Positions 10,139 to 17,990 of a DNA stretch of 64,000 nucleotides are shown here, one piece after another (position 1 is the stretch's first letter; every line of letters begins with the position of its first letter). The translations under genes were made by a program, and so were the position numbers. The stretch is taken from positions 124,001 to 188,000 of the forward strand of contig NZ_JAGGLU010000001.1 of assembly GCF_017874575.1 (NCBI RefSeq), written 5' to 3'. The DNA comes from Lactobacillus colini. GTDB lineage: Bacteria; Bacillota; Bacilli; Lactobacillales; Lactobacillaceae. The notes beneath the pieces were generated by a model. That model made no database searches. It was given only the letters and a program-made list of their open reading frames with translations, and was not told where the DNA came from.

Positions 10139-10414
10139 ATGTCTGTTAAAATTCGTATGCGCCGTATGGGCTCAAAGAGAAAACCTTTTTATCGTATCGT
10201 TGTAGCTGATTCACGTATGCCACGTGATGGTCGCTTCATCGAAGAAGTTGGTTACTACAACCCACTTACTAAGCCTGAAGCAGAAGTTAAGCTTGAAGAA
10301 GACAGAGTCTTCGATTGGCTTCAAAAGGGTGCACAACCATCTGATACTGTAAGAAGCTTGCTTTCAAAAGCTGGTTTAATGAAGAAATACCACGACGCAA
10401 AATACAGTAAATAA
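10139..10414 (+). CDS. rpsP: 30S ribosomal protein S16
   Basis: S16 is a small-subunit protein needed for 30S assembly. The 91-residue basic protein begins with the family pattern [33 protein letters not shown]. Strong Shine-Dalgarno AGGAGGA precedes ATG 10139. Codon use is highly biased, as expected for an abundant protein. It has its own promoter, and a terminator separates it from rimM. Confidence 0.98.
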   Translation: MSVKIRMRRMGSKRKPFYRIVVADSRMPRDGRFIEEVGYYNPLTKPEAEVKLEEDRVFDWLQKGAQPSDTVRSLLSKAGLMKKYHDAKYSK

Positions 10415-10430
10415 TTACTGATGAATTAAG

Positions 10431-10459
10431 AGTTTGGGAGCAATTTCCCAAACTTTTTT
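10431..10459 (+). terminator. Terminator between rpsP and rimM
   Basis: AGTTTGGGA pairs perfectly with TCCCAAACT around GCAATT, followed by TTTTTT. It probably lowers read-through from the strongly expressed rpsP into rimM-trmD. Confidence 0.88.
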
Positions 10460-10486
10460 GTTACTGCATTTTTAGAAAGCTATTTT

Positions 10487-10999
10487 ATGAACGAATATTT
10501 TGAAGTAGGGAAAATTCTAACCACCCATGGCTTAAAGGGTGAAGTTAAGGTTAATGTTACAACTGACTTTCCTGAGGAACGTTTTTCTGAAGGAAGCAGG
10601 TTATTTGTAGAACTAAACGGTGACATGAAAGAGTTGACCGTTGAGTCTGCAAGAAGGCAAAAGCAATTTTATTTAGTATTCTTTGAAGGGATTCTTGATA
10701 TTGATTCTGCAGAAAAAATTTGTCAGCATGAACTTTATGTAGCAGATGAAGATCGTCAAGACTTGCCTGAAGGAAGCTACTATTTTAAAGATATTATTGG
10801 CTGCCCAGTTTATGACCATGATAGTGGTGAAAAACTTGGTATCTTAAATGCTATTGAAACTCCTGGTGCAAATGATATTTGGGAGATTAAGCCAAACAAG
10901 GGGAAGAGCTTTTGGATTCCAAATATTACCTCAGTAGTAAATAAAATTGATTTAGCCAATAATAGGATTGAAGTTATTTTGCTTGAGGGATTAAGATAA
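10487..10999 (+). CDS. rimM: Ribosome maturation factor RimM
   Basis: RimM binds S19 and assists maturation of the 30S head domain. The 170-residue protein has the N-terminal RimM beta-barrel (VGKILTTHGLKGEVKV) and a C-terminal PRC-barrel-like half (IGCPVYD, then ETPGANDIWEI and FWIPNI). It overlaps trmD by one base. The position between rpsP and trmD is the classical gene order. Confidence 0.96.
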   Translation: MNEYFEVGKILTTHGLKGEVKVNVTTDFPEERFSEGSRLFVELNGDMKELTVESARRQKQFYLVFFEGILDIDSAEKICQHELYVADEDRQDLPEGSYYFKDIIGCPVYDHDSGEKLGILNAIETPGANDIWEIKPNKGKSFWIPNITSVVNKIDLANNRIEVILLEGLR

Positions 11000-11721
11000 T
11001 GAAAATTAATGTTTTAACACTATTTCCAGATATGTTTACCCCCTTACAAGTATCAATGCTAGGGCGAGGATTAGAAGATGGTAAGTGGAAATTAAATTTA
11101 GTAAATTTTCGTGATTTTACCACCGATGTTCACCACCATGTAGATGATACCCCTTATGGCGGTGGAGCAGGAATGGTTTTACAAATCATGCCAATAAAAA
11201 AGGCCCTCGACTCTCTAAAAGAAAAGGGAAAAGTAATAATTACTGCACCTCAAGGAAAAACATTTAATGAAGAAATGGCTCAAAGCTGGTCAAAAGAAGA
11301 GAATTTAACTTTTATTTGCGGGCATTATGAAGGCTTTGATCAACGGATTTATGACCTGGCTGATGAAACTGTATCAATTGGTGATTATGTGTTGACTGGT
11401 GGGGAATTACCTACTATGAGCATGATAGATGCTACTGTTCGCTTATTACCAGGCATTTTAGGTAATAGTGCCTCTGCAGTGGAGGAGAGCTTTTCTCATG
11501 GATTGTTAGAGTATCCGCAATATACTCGACCAGCAGATTTTGAAGGAAAGAAGGTACCTGAAGTATTGACTTCAGGTAACCACCAAAAAATTGCGCAATG
11601 GCGACACAAACAAGCACTTAAAGCAACTTTATTACATCGACCAGATATGCTTGAAAAACGAGAATTGACTATCCAAGAGCAGGAGATGCTCAATGAAATA
11701 AAAGCAGAACTTAATGAATAA
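10999..11721 (+). CDS. trmD: tRNA (guanine-N1)-methyltransferase
   Basis: TrmD methylates G37 of tRNAs reading CCN, CUN and CGG, using SAM, which prevents +1 frameshifting. The 240-aa SPOUT-class enzyme shows the start INVLTLFPDMF, DDTPYGGGAGMV (knot and active site), CGHYEGFDQR, and the SIGDYVLTGGELP SAM-binding loop. It is coupled to rimM by a one-base overlap. A promoter and leader for rplS follow directly. Confidence 0.97.
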   Translation: MKINVLTLFPDMFTPLQVSMLGRGLEDGKWKLNLVNFRDFTTDVHHHVDDTPYGGGAGMVLQIMPIKKALDSLKEKGKVIITAPQGKTFNEEMAQSWSKEENLTFICGHYEGFDQRIYDLADETVSIGDYVLTGGELPTMSMIDATVRLLPGILGNSASAVEESFSHGLLEYPQYTRPADFEGKKVPEVLTSGNHQKIAQWRHKQALKATLLHRPDMLEKRELTIQEQEMLNEIKAELNE

Positions 11722-11724
11722 CTA

Positions 11725-11753
11725 TTTACAATGATAGTCTGATTTGTTAAACT
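11725..11753 (+). promoter_or_regulatory. Promoter of rplS
   Basis: TTTACA (11725-11730) and TAAACT (11748-11753) are spaced by 17 bp just after trmD, so rplS has its own transcript. Confidence 0.65.
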
Positions 11754-11834
11754 ATTACACGTGGCGACTTGCCATTATTATGGGTATTCCGCTGGCGCAG
11801 GACGTTAATGAATGCCGTAGAAGGAGAAGAAATA
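11754..11834 (+). ncRNA. Ribosomal protein L19 leader (candidate)
   Basis: The untranslated stretch between the rplS promoter and its ribosome binding site holds conserved-looking segments GGGTATTCCGCTGG, CGCAGGACGTTAATGAATGCC and AAGGAG. These resemble my recollection of the Firmicute L19 leader, a structure thought to let L19 repress its own synthesis. The assignment rests on position and these segments; a covariance-model scan would settle it. Confidence 0.6.
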
Positions 11835-12182
11835 ATGAATCCATTAATTCAAGAATTAACTAAAGATCAATTACGTAGTGATTTACCTGACTTCCGTCCT
11901 GGTGACACTATTCGTGTTCACGTTCGTGTTGTTGAAGGTAGCCATGAACGTATTCAAATTTTTGAAGGTGTTGTAATTAAGCGTAAGGGTGCTGGAATTA
12001 GTGCAACTTACACTGTACGTAAGATTTCATCTGGTATTGGTGTTGAACGTACTTTCCCAGTTAATGACCCACGTGTTGCTAAGGTTGAAGTTAAGCGCCA
12101 AGGTCGTGTACGTCGTGCTAAGCTTTACTACTTACGTGAACGTCACGGTAAGTCAGCAAGAATTGCTGAAAAGCACCGTTAA
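11835..12182 (+). CDS. rplS: 50S ribosomal protein L19
   Basis: L19 lies at the 30S-50S interface. The 115-aa protein has the family core [29 protein letters not shown] and the C-terminal [18 protein letters not shown]. The start is ATG 11835 behind AAGGAGAAG; the frame is open upstream, but that part is leader RNA. Codon bias is strong. A terminator follows within 25 bp. Confidence 0.98.
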   Translation: MNPLIQELTKDQLRSDLPDFRPGDTIRVHVRVVEGSHERIQIFEGVVIKRKGAGISATYTVRKISSGIGVERTFPVNDPRVAKVEVKRQGRVRRAKLYYLRERHGKSARIAEKHR

Positions 12183-12204
12183 TTCTAATAAATTGACGTT
12201 TTTT

Positions 12205-12236
12205 AGAACCGGATCGTTGATTCGGTTCTTTTTTCT
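12205..12236 (+). terminator. Terminator after rplS
   Basis: AGAACCG pairs with CGGTTCT across a GATCGTTGATT loop, followed by TTTTTT. Confidence 0.85.
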
Positions 12237-12279
12237 ACTTAAAATTAAATAATTTAATATCAAATCGGAGGAGTTATCT

Positions 12280-13470
12280 TTGAATCATACATTAAGTAAG
12301 CATCGCCTTCATGTAGTGCTGGCAATGTTTGTTTTAATTTCATTTATGCTGGGATGTAATGAATTCATGGTGGTTGGTAATCTGACGCTAATAGCTGATT
12401 CTTATCATGAGTCTTTAAGCCAAATTTCGTGGTTAGTGTCGGTTTTTGCTTGGACATATGCGTTTGCTACACCATTTATGGCTATTTTTACGAGTCGCTT
12501 TAATAAGTTTTATTTATTATTGAGTCTGTTATTTATCTTTTTAATTGGAACAGTAATGAGTGCGCTATCGCCCAACTTAAGTATTTTATTGCTTTCAAGA
12601 ATTATTACTGCTGCAGTTGCTGGATTAATTGAGTCTATTCTTTCTGTGATTATTTATCAGCTGACAACAGACATTAAGCAACGTTCTCTGGCGGTGGCTT
12701 GGATTTATACTGGTTTTAGCCTGGCTTCAGTTATTGGAATTCCGATTGGAACAATTATAGCAGACCATTGGCGCTGGCAAGATTCATTTATTATGGTAGC
12801 TGTAATAACAGCTGTGGCTGGATTGATAACAGTTATCTTGTTACCAAGAAATTTACCTGGTGAAAAATCACACTTTAAAAATCAATTAGTGCTTTTTACT
12901 GATAAGGAAATTTGGTATGGCATTATTTTTATTGCTTGTTCATCTGCAAGTTTATATGGATATTATACCTATGTTAGACCTTTAATTAGGCAAACTTTAG
13001 ATTTTACTGCCAGTCAGTTAAGTTTGATATTGCTAATTATTGGTGTAATTGACATTTTTGCTAACCAAACTTCAGGCAGATTAGCATCTAAGAATGGATT
13101 TAAAACATTGCGCTTCATTTATATTTTAGATATGTTTTTACTGCTTAGTTTTAGATTGATGATGCAGAACCAATGGACTGGCTTGATTTTAATTTTGGCT
13201 TTGGCTTATTTTATTGCGCTCTCTGGGTCACCTACACAAGTTTATTTTTTAGATTTAGCAACTGAGAAATATCCCACTGCAATAAATTTAGCCTCTACTT
13301 TAAATGCGGTTTTTTATAACGTTGGAATAGCCCTATCTTCAATGACGGCTGGAATTGTGTTGAAATATACTGATTTAAGCCATTTAGGTTGGAATTCGCT
13401 TGCGTATTGTATTGTTGCAGCGATCATGACATTCATACTTGCTAAAACTAAGATTGCTAATCATCAATAA
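12280..13470 (+). CDS. MFS transporter, DHA1 / AraJ-like
   Basis: Integral membrane transporter of 396 aa with about 12 hydrophobic segments. The segment FASRF-type loop after TM2 and the repeated small/aromatic pattern fit the drug:H+ antiporter-1 or arabinose-efflux (AraJ/YdhP) branch of the major facilitator superfamily. The start is TTG 12280, with GGAGGAG 7 bp upstream. It is monocistronic and is the last intact host gene left of the prophage. Substrate is unknown. Confidence 0.85.
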   Translation: MNHTLSKHRLHVVLAMFVLISFMLGCNEFMVVGNLTLIADSYHESLSQISWLVSVFAWTYAFATPFMAIFTSRFNKFYLLLSLLFIFLIGTVMSALSPNLSILLLSRIITAAVAGLIESILSVIIYQLTTDIKQRSLAVAWIYTGFSLASVIGIPIGTIIADHWRWQDSFIMVAVITAVAGLITVILLPRNLPGEKSHFKNQLVLFTDKEIWYGIIFIACSSASLYGYYTYVRPLIRQTLDFTASQLSLILLIIGVIDIFANQTSGRLASKNGFKTLRFIYILDMFLLLSFRLMMQNQWTGLILILALAYFIALSGSPTQVYFLDLATEKYPTAINLASTLNAVFYNVGIALSSMTAGIVLKYTDLSHLGWNSLAYCIVAAIMTFILAKTKIANHQ

Positions 13471-13644
13471 AATTATGTTAATTTAGTAGAATACAAATTA
13501 TTACACACTAACTAATTGAAACTTGAAAGCTGAAAATCACGTTCTTTTTGCGTTGTGTACATAAATTAGGTAAAAAATATGTGTCTAGTTTTTTCACAGA
13601 CACTTCTTTGGTAACTTCATTATACAGAATTGGAGAGAATTATC

Positions 13645-13785
13645 ATGTTAACAAAGGTTACAATTGTATGTGCTATTATTTTTGTTTTACTTTGCATTAT
13701 TACGGTTTTTTCTACATGGAAAACTAATAAACTAAAAAGTAAAGTAGAACAAAAAAGGAATTATCGGAAAATGAACGTATTGTAA
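13645..13785 (+). CDS. Small membrane protein ORF, probably truncated
   Basis: 46-residue ORF behind GGAGAG, with one hydrophobic segment (IVCAIIFVLLCIITVF) followed by a basic tail. Within a run of six A near 13750 the reading suggests a lost base: one extra A would continue as KKELSENERIVKISRQK to TAA 13803-13805. It may therefore be a frameshifted small phage-type or conserved membrane protein. I do not recognise a function. Confidence 0.4.
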   Translation: MLTKVTIVCAIIFVLLCIITVFSTWKTNKLKSKVEQKRNYRKMNVL

Positions 13786-13902
13786 AAATATCTAGACAAA
13801 AATAAAATAAGCAAATATAAGATATACAAAGATACAGGTATATCTAAAATGACTTTGCCTCGTGCTTTGGCGGTGATGGGTATCTGCCATGCAATAATCT
13901 GA
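13771..13902 (+). pseudogene. Decayed helix-turn-helix gene fragment
   Basis: After the in-frame TAA at 13783 the same frame stays open as KYLDKNKISKYKIYKDTGISKMTL and ends at TGA 13900-13902. The KISKYKIYKDTGISKMTL part looks like the start of an HTH regulator. ATG 13771 with a stop four codons later suggests that a nonsense change (TTA to TAA, inferred) killed a short DNA-binding protein. It lies on the host side of the prophage left end. Confidence 0.4.
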
Positions 13903-13927
13903 AGATTGGAAAGTTTTAATAATATAA

Positions 13928-13967
13928 ATAACCACCTTAGAGGGGATTCTCTAAAGTGGTTATTTTT
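13928..13967 (+). terminator. Strong terminator left of the prophage
   Basis: A long stem (ATAACCACCTTAGAG against CTCTAAAGTGGTTAT, one mismatch) around GGGATT is followed by TTTTTG. The rest of 13471-14035 shows only AT-rich sequence and a GTGTCT/AGACAC hairpin near 13580-13602. Confidence 0.85.
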
Positions 13968-14035
13968 GTGCTTATGTTACCAAAAGAATTTAATATCAAT
14001 TCTTATCTTGGATATAACAGCATTCTTTCTTTTAA

Positions 14036-14050
14036 ATAAGGAGAGTACAG
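14036..14050. repeat. Prophage attachment core, left (attL)
   Basis: ATAAGGAGAGTACAG is identical to 51692-51706, where it forms the 3' end of tRNA-Ser. Here only the last few tRNA bases remain, as expected for the bacterial remnant left by integration. The integrase gene is 104 bp to the right. Confidence 0.9.
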
Positions 14051-14139
14051 ACTAAATTATAAAATTCTATAAAAACGGATGTGCTTAATGACGGCATTTT
14101 TTGGCAAAATAAAGCTTTATAAAATCCTATAAATTTTAT

Positions 14140-14154
14140 AAATGGTGCACACAT
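14140..14154. repeat. Inner direct repeat, probable integrase arm site (left)
   Basis: AAATGGTGCACACAT recurs exactly at 51635-51649 near the right end. A second partial copy (TTAGTGCAC) follows, and the stretch 14056-14140 has repeated TATAAAATYCTATAAA elements. Such pairs are typical of arm-type binding sites for tyrosine integrases. Confidence 0.6.
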
Positions 14155-15242
14155 TAGTGCACAAAATCATCTAAGACATTCTCTATTTTGTTATCTTCTT
14201 GCGCCTTAAATTCATCAATCATATGAGAATATATTTTAGCGGTAACTAACATATTAGAGTGACCTAATCTCTTACTAATAGCGTACAACTGAACACCATT
14301 AAAAAGCAATAATGAAGCATGAGTGTGTCTAAGACTGTGAAAGTGAAATGTTTTACGGTAACAATCGCACTCTTTTAAATGTTTACGTAGTACTTTATTA
14401 ACCCCAGCTGGAGAGGGTACAGAACCTTTGTCGTTAGCAAAAACAAATGGCTGTTTGTTTTCTTGTAAGTCACTTAATAAAGTTAACAGAAAATCATTCA
14501 CTCTAATTACTCGTACCGAGGAAGCATTTTTAGGTCCTTTAAGCTTTTTATTTATATAATCGTATGATTTAGTAATGTCAATGGTTTTCTCTTTAAAATT
14601 GATATCTGACCATTTTAAAGCCATAATTTCACCTAAACGCATCCCTGTATAAAGAGCAGTAAGAATCATATATCTTGAAGTGAATTTAGGGTTAATCTTA
14701 GTTAGTAGATTCTTTTCTAATTTTTTGGCTTCATTTTCTGAAAGATAATCTTGCTTTCTGGTTAACTCAGCATTCCATACTAAATTGGTTCTTTCGGTAA
14801 AGTTATTAGTGATTATGTTGTCTATTTTTGCATCTTCTACACAAGCTTTTATGGTGCCATGGTTCTTTTGTACAGTAGATTTGGACTTATTAGAGCCGTA
14901 TTCATTAATAAATTTTTGGTATTGTCTATGAGTAATAGTACTGATCTTTTGTTTACCAAAATAATCTTTTAAATATTTTTCTATTTGATCGTATCTTTGA
15001 ATAGATGTAGTGGTTTTCCCTATTTTTCTGTAAGTTTTAGCCCACTCATTAAAATACTCGGCAAATACAGGATTTAACTTAGTAATTTGATGGTTATCTT
15101 TTTGGACTTCGTATTTATTAGCCCATCTCTTTGCCTCTGCTTTAGTTTTAAAGCCGGATTTACTTTTATAATTTCTTTTTCCGCTAGTGTACCAAGTTAC
15201 ACGAGCTTGCCATACTTCGCCTCGTTTTTTTATTGAAGCCAT
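14154..15242 (-). CDS. int: Phage tyrosine integrase
   Basis: Site-specific recombinase of 362 aa catalysing prophage insertion and excision at tRNA-Ser. The N-terminal arm-binding domain (residues 1-60) contains the AP2-like KSGFKTKAEAKRWAN stretch. A SAM-like core-binding domain follows, then the catalytic domain with Arg in TGMRLGE (about 200), HSLRH (302-306), RLGHS and Tyr338 in KIYSHM. The start ATG 15242 has AAGGAGAA upstream on the minus strand. It lies next to attL and reads toward it, the usual arrangement. Confidence 0.95.
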   Translation of the reverse strand: MASIKKRGEVWQARVTWYTSGKRNYKSKSGFKTKAEAKRWANKYEVQKDNHQITKLNPVFAEYFNEWAKTYRKIGKTTTSIQRYDQIEKYLKDYFGKQKISTITHRQYQKFINEYGSNKSKSTVQKNHGTIKACVEDAKIDNIITNNFTERTNLVWNAELTRKQDYLSENEAKKLEKNLLTKINPKFTSRYMILTALYTGMRLGEIMALKWSDINFKEKTIDITKSYDYINKKLKGPKNASSVRVIRVNDFLLTLLSDLQENKQPFVFANDKGSVPSPAGVNKVLRKHLKECDCYRKTFHFHSLRHTHASLLLFNGVQLYAISKRLGHSNMLVTAKIYSHMIDEFKAQEDNKIENVLDDFVH

Positions 15243-15298
15243 TTTAAAATTCTCCTTATTTTTGTTAAAATAGGGTAAGCAAAAGGTACTGATTTTGC

Positions 15299-15597
15299 AT
15301 CAGTTAATTTTGTTTACACACATTTTTTATTTGAGCTATTGGCGTAGCTCTTTAAGTTCCCTCACTGTTGGTGCAGTGGGGGTTTTTGTTTATTTAAATT
15401 TATCAATTAAGTGCTGATCAGTATTCAGTTTTTTAATTGCTTCTAATTAAAACCAGTCGAAATCGACGGGTTTAAAACACGAATATAAAAATGCTTTTAT
15501 GCTTTATATTGCTAAGACTATTGGACGTTTAATTTATGTCACTTAATTGACTCACTAGCTGTTGGCGCAGCTGGTGAGTTTTTTTGTTTTGTTTAGA
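15299..15597 (+). ncRNA. Structured non-coding stretch with plus-strand terminators
   Basis: This gap between two leftward genes holds no ORF but several hairpins: GAGCTA(TTGGCG)TAGCTC at 15333-15350, CCCTCACTG(TTGGTG)CAGTGGGGG plus TTTTT at 15359-15387, AAACC/GGTTT enclosing GTCG/CGAC at 15450-15473, and ACTCACTAGCTG(TTGGCG)CAGCTGGTGAGT plus T7 at 15551-15588. Two have U-tails only on the plus strand, opposite to both flanking genes, which suggests one or two short rightward RNAs. No clear promoter was found. Confidence 0.4.
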
Positions 15598-16245
15598 TTA
15601 TTTATCTAAGTGTTGAATTGCATATTCGGCTTGAGCTTCGGTAAATTTATCTCCAGCGCTGGCAGTCAATTGTTGTTTAATTGCTGCTTTAGACATGCTT
15701 TGGTCTTTTTGGTAAGATTTAGCAGCTTTTAAAGCATTTTTATTCCAATCAGCCTTGATGTTATCAATTGCATATTTAGCTTGAGATTCAGTAAATTTAT
15801 TACCGGCATCAGCAATTAATTGATCGTAAATAGCTTGCTTAGACATATGCATAGTGTCTGAGTAAGTTTCAGCACTCTTTAAAGCATTTTTGTTCCAATC
15901 AGCATCAACATTATCAACGGCATACTTAGCGGCTTTAGCTGGAAATTTATCGCCGGCATCGGCAGTCAGTTGTTCATAAATACCACGCTTAGACATGTGC
16001 ATAGCATCAGCATAAGTCTTAGCTTTATTTAAAGCGGAAGTATATTCGGCTGATACTTTAGGTTTAGATGATGATTTCTTGCTACTACTTTTGGTAGTTT
16101 GTGAAGATTTCTCACTACTACTATTATCTGAATCACTACCGGGGTTCATGCCTCCAATACCAGCTATTACAATTACAACGATGACAATCCAAAACCACAC
16201 GCGCTTATAAATTGGTTTTTTTACCTTGCCTTGCTTCTTACTCAT
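15598..16245 (-). CDS. Ltp-like surface protein with three repeat domains (candidate superinfection exclusion)
   Basis: 215-aa protein with a cytoplasmic basic start, a single membrane anchor (VWFWIVIVVIVIAGIGG), a Ser-rich spacer and three tandem repeats of about 48 residues. Each repeat carries MSKxxIYxQL, AGxKF and A.YA pattern elements. This matches the Ltp repeat (PF07553), known from Streptococcus phage TP-J34, where Ltp blocks DNA injection by other phages. Unlike TP-J34 Ltp there is no lipobox cysteine; anchoring would be by the transmembrane helix. ATG 16245 was chosen for GGAGGACAACG just upstream; the longer frame lacks a site. Confidence 0.85.
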   Translation of the reverse strand: MSKKQGKVKKPIYKRVWFWIVIVVIVIAGIGGMNPGSDSDNSSSEKSSQTTKSSSKKSSSKPKVSAEYTSALNKAKTYADAMHMSKRGIYEQLTADAGDKFPAKAAKYAVDNVDADWNKNALKSAETYSDTMHMSKQAIYDQLIADAGNKFTESQAKYAIDNIKADWNKNALKAAKSYQKDQSMSKAAIKQQLTASAGDKFTEAQAEYAIQHLDK

Positions 16246-16356
16246 TCGTTGTCCTCCTTTATATAAAAAATTGATTAACATTCAGCTTTTAATGTCTTCA
16301 GTAGTTGGACAAAAAGTTTAAAATAGTCCCCAATGTGATTTAACTATTGCGCCTGA

Positions 16357-16379
16357 TATAATTAGAGTAAACACTCTAA
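16357..16379 (+). promoter_or_regulatory. -10 box with adjoining inverted repeat
   Basis: TATAAT (16357-16362) is followed at once by TTAGAGT(AAAC)ACTCTAA (16362-16379), placed 22 bp before the small ORF at 16402. The dyad at the expected transcription start could be an operator. The -35 is poor. Confidence 0.4.
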
Positions 16380-16401
16380 GATAGAAGATAGGTGATTGAT
16401 A

Positions 16402-16605
16402 ATGAAAAATTTGAAAAATATTATTTATTTCACTAAGGAAGATGGTCAAAATAAACTTCTATTTTCTGTTGAAAGTGGTGGTTACTTTGAAGATGTACCT
16501 TTAGAACTTATTAAAAAAGCAACTAAAACACTTGGACACAAGCCATTAAATTGGTATTGTTTTGTAGACGGTACAGAGTTTAAGATAATCCCAAATGTGA
16601 TTTAA
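16402..16605 (+). CDS. Hypothetical prophage protein, 67 aa
   Basis: Short rightward ORF lying alone inside the leftward lysogeny block. It is soluble and mixed alpha/beta in look (NIIYFTKEDGQNKLLF, then LNWYCFVDGTEFKIIP). ATG 16402 has AGGTGAT 6 bp upstream. It has its own -10/dyad in front, a terminator behind, and an 18-bp direct repeat (AATGTGATTTAACTATTG) at 16332-16349 and 16594-16611 bracketing it, so it looks like an independently acquired cassette. No family recognised. Confidence 0.55.
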   Translation: MKNLKNIIYFTKEDGQNKLLFSVESGGYFEDVPLELIKKATKTLGHKPLNWYCFVDGTEFKIIPNVI

Positions 16606-16651
16606 CTATTGAGGTTGCTAAGTCAGCTAATACAGGTATAGAAATATTTCC

Positions 16652-16672
16652 TAGCTTTGAAGCTATTTTTTT
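16652..16672 (+). terminator. Terminator after the 67-aa ORF
   Basis: TAGCTT(TG)AAGCTA followed by seven T. Confidence 0.75.
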
Positions 16673-16695
16673 AGTTTCAGCCCAAACTTTATTAC

Positions 16696-17481
16696 TTATG
16701 CTGCTAGTTCATCTAATACACTATTGCGCTCGGTAAATAGAACTGGTTTTATATTCTGTTCAATAAGTAATTCTTTAATCTCGGGTTTAATGGTTATTAT
16801 CTTATCATCTGATGAACTATCATTTAAAAATACATAGAATGACGAGTTCTTTCTTAATTCTCTTGTTTGTAAAATATCTGTTAAAGCAGCTTTGGCGAAT
16901 AAAGGATTATTAGGAGTAGATATTGTTTTAATAAAACGGGTAGGAATATCTTTATATCCAGAAATTAAATAATCAAAGTTAAAGGTAATACCACTTGAAC
17001 CAGGAATAGAAACATCGGGTGTTGCACGAATATTATTTTCTTCCAGAAATACGCCTACATCTTCAAAGAATAACGACTTAGTATTATTTTTTGAAAGCAT
17101 GAACATATCATTAACGGCTAAAATTGCCTGTAATAATCTATTTTTTGCCAAGGGGAAGTCTTTATATTTAACAGTAGTGGTTAACTCTTCATCTATTTCA
17201 TTAATTCCGAATGCGTTAAGCCTTTCAGTAAATATTTTTTTGCGATTTTTTGATCTAGAAATCGTAACACCCTTACTCTCTAGATTAGCTAATGTCCAAC
17301 CATCATCAGTAAGAGTAATAGTATTATCTTTATTTTTAATAACATACATAACTATTTCATCAGAAAATGAGTCCAAAAAAGGAACGTCAATTCTAATGAT
17401 ATTTTCTGAAAGGTCTCTAAACTTAGCTTCTTTTTTGTACCAGCTAAGATAATCAGTTAATAGACTATTTGAGAGTGTCAC
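16696..17481 (-). CDS. DUF1828 (and DUF1829-like) protein
   Basis: 261-aa protein of unknown function. The N-terminal half has the DUF1828 hallmarks (IIRIDVPFLDSFSDEI, then ITLTDDGWTLANLE); the C-terminal half from about residue 125 resembles the DUF1829 extension. Such proteins are frequent in prophages and mobile islands of lactic acid bacteria. It overlaps the upstream gene by 17 bp, so the two are translationally coupled. The position between integrase/Ltp and the repressor, where superinfection-exclusion genes usually sit, suggests expression in the lysogen and a possible defence role (inference). Confidence 0.75.
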   Translation of the reverse strand: MTLSNSLLTDYLSWYKKEAKFRDLSENIIRIDVPFLDSFSDEIVMYVIKNKDNTITLTDDGWTLANLESKGVTISRSKNRKKIFTERLNAFGINEIDEELTTTVKYKDFPLAKNRLLQAILAVNDMFMLSKNNTKSLFFEDVGVFLEENNIRATPDVSIPGSSGITFNFDYLISGYKDIPTRFIKTISTPNNPLFAKAALTDILQTRELRKNSSFYVFLNDSSSDDKIITIKPEIKELLIEQNIKPVLFTERNSVLDELAA

Positions 17482-17911
17482 TGTTATCGCCTCCTATATG
17501 AACGAAATTTAGAAACTTATGAATAGCATCTCCAAGTTTATCAGTTGAGTTAAATATATAATCATCTAAAGGATATGCATAATCAAAAATATTATTATTA
17601 GCATATTTATAAATGTGAATGTGGTTTCCGTTTACTATTGTACCATCGTAATTATGATGATTTGAGCCGTTTATGCATAGACGAACCAGATGCACATTAT
17701 TTTGCTTAAAGCGAATATGAAGAGAATATTTAGACTCTAGTGCTCCTCTATAGGCAAACCAAATATATTCTAAGTTGCTACTTTCGCCTAGTACATTTCT
17801 ATTTTCTTTAAATTTTCCCAGAGGAACACTAAGTACAAAGTTTTCTAAAAAATGCTTAGCTTCATGTATTAATTCATTAACTTCATTATCAGTTAGTTTT
17901 TCTAAATCCAT
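17465..17911 (-). CDS. Hypothetical protein paired with DUF1828 gene
   Basis: 148-aa soluble protein with a central beta-rich part (YSLHIRFKQNNVHLVRLCINGSNHHNYDGTIVNGNHIHIYKY) and an acidic helical N-terminus. I believe it matches the small DUF6978 family, but this is from memory. ATG 17911 is preceded by AAGGAACG; the in-frame extension upstream lacks a site. Partner gene overlap (17 bp) suggests a two-gene unit. Function unknown. Confidence 0.6.
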   Translation of the reverse strand: MDLEKLTDNEVNELIHEAKHFLENFVLSVPLGKFKENRNVLGESSNLEYIWFAYRGALESKYSLHIRFKQNNVHLVRLCINGSNHHNYDGTIVNGNHIHIYKYANNNIFDYAYPLDDYIFNSTDKLGDAIHKFLNFVHIGGDNSDTLK

Positions 17912-17990
17912 TGAATCGTTCCTTTTTTGTATTGTAGATAATTTTTTTAATTTTCTAAGCACTTTCCGGGGTGCTTTTTATTTTGTCCGA

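Noticed and set aside
11432-11693. Minus-strand ORFs within trmD
   Set aside because: Shadows of a conserved essential gene.
17957-17980. Plus-strand hairpin with T-run between the ImmA gene and the DUF1828 partner
   Set aside because: A hairpin (AGCAC/GTGCT) with TTTTT exists, but both flanking genes are leftward and the minus-strand U-tail is weak; not enough to call a terminator or a transcript.
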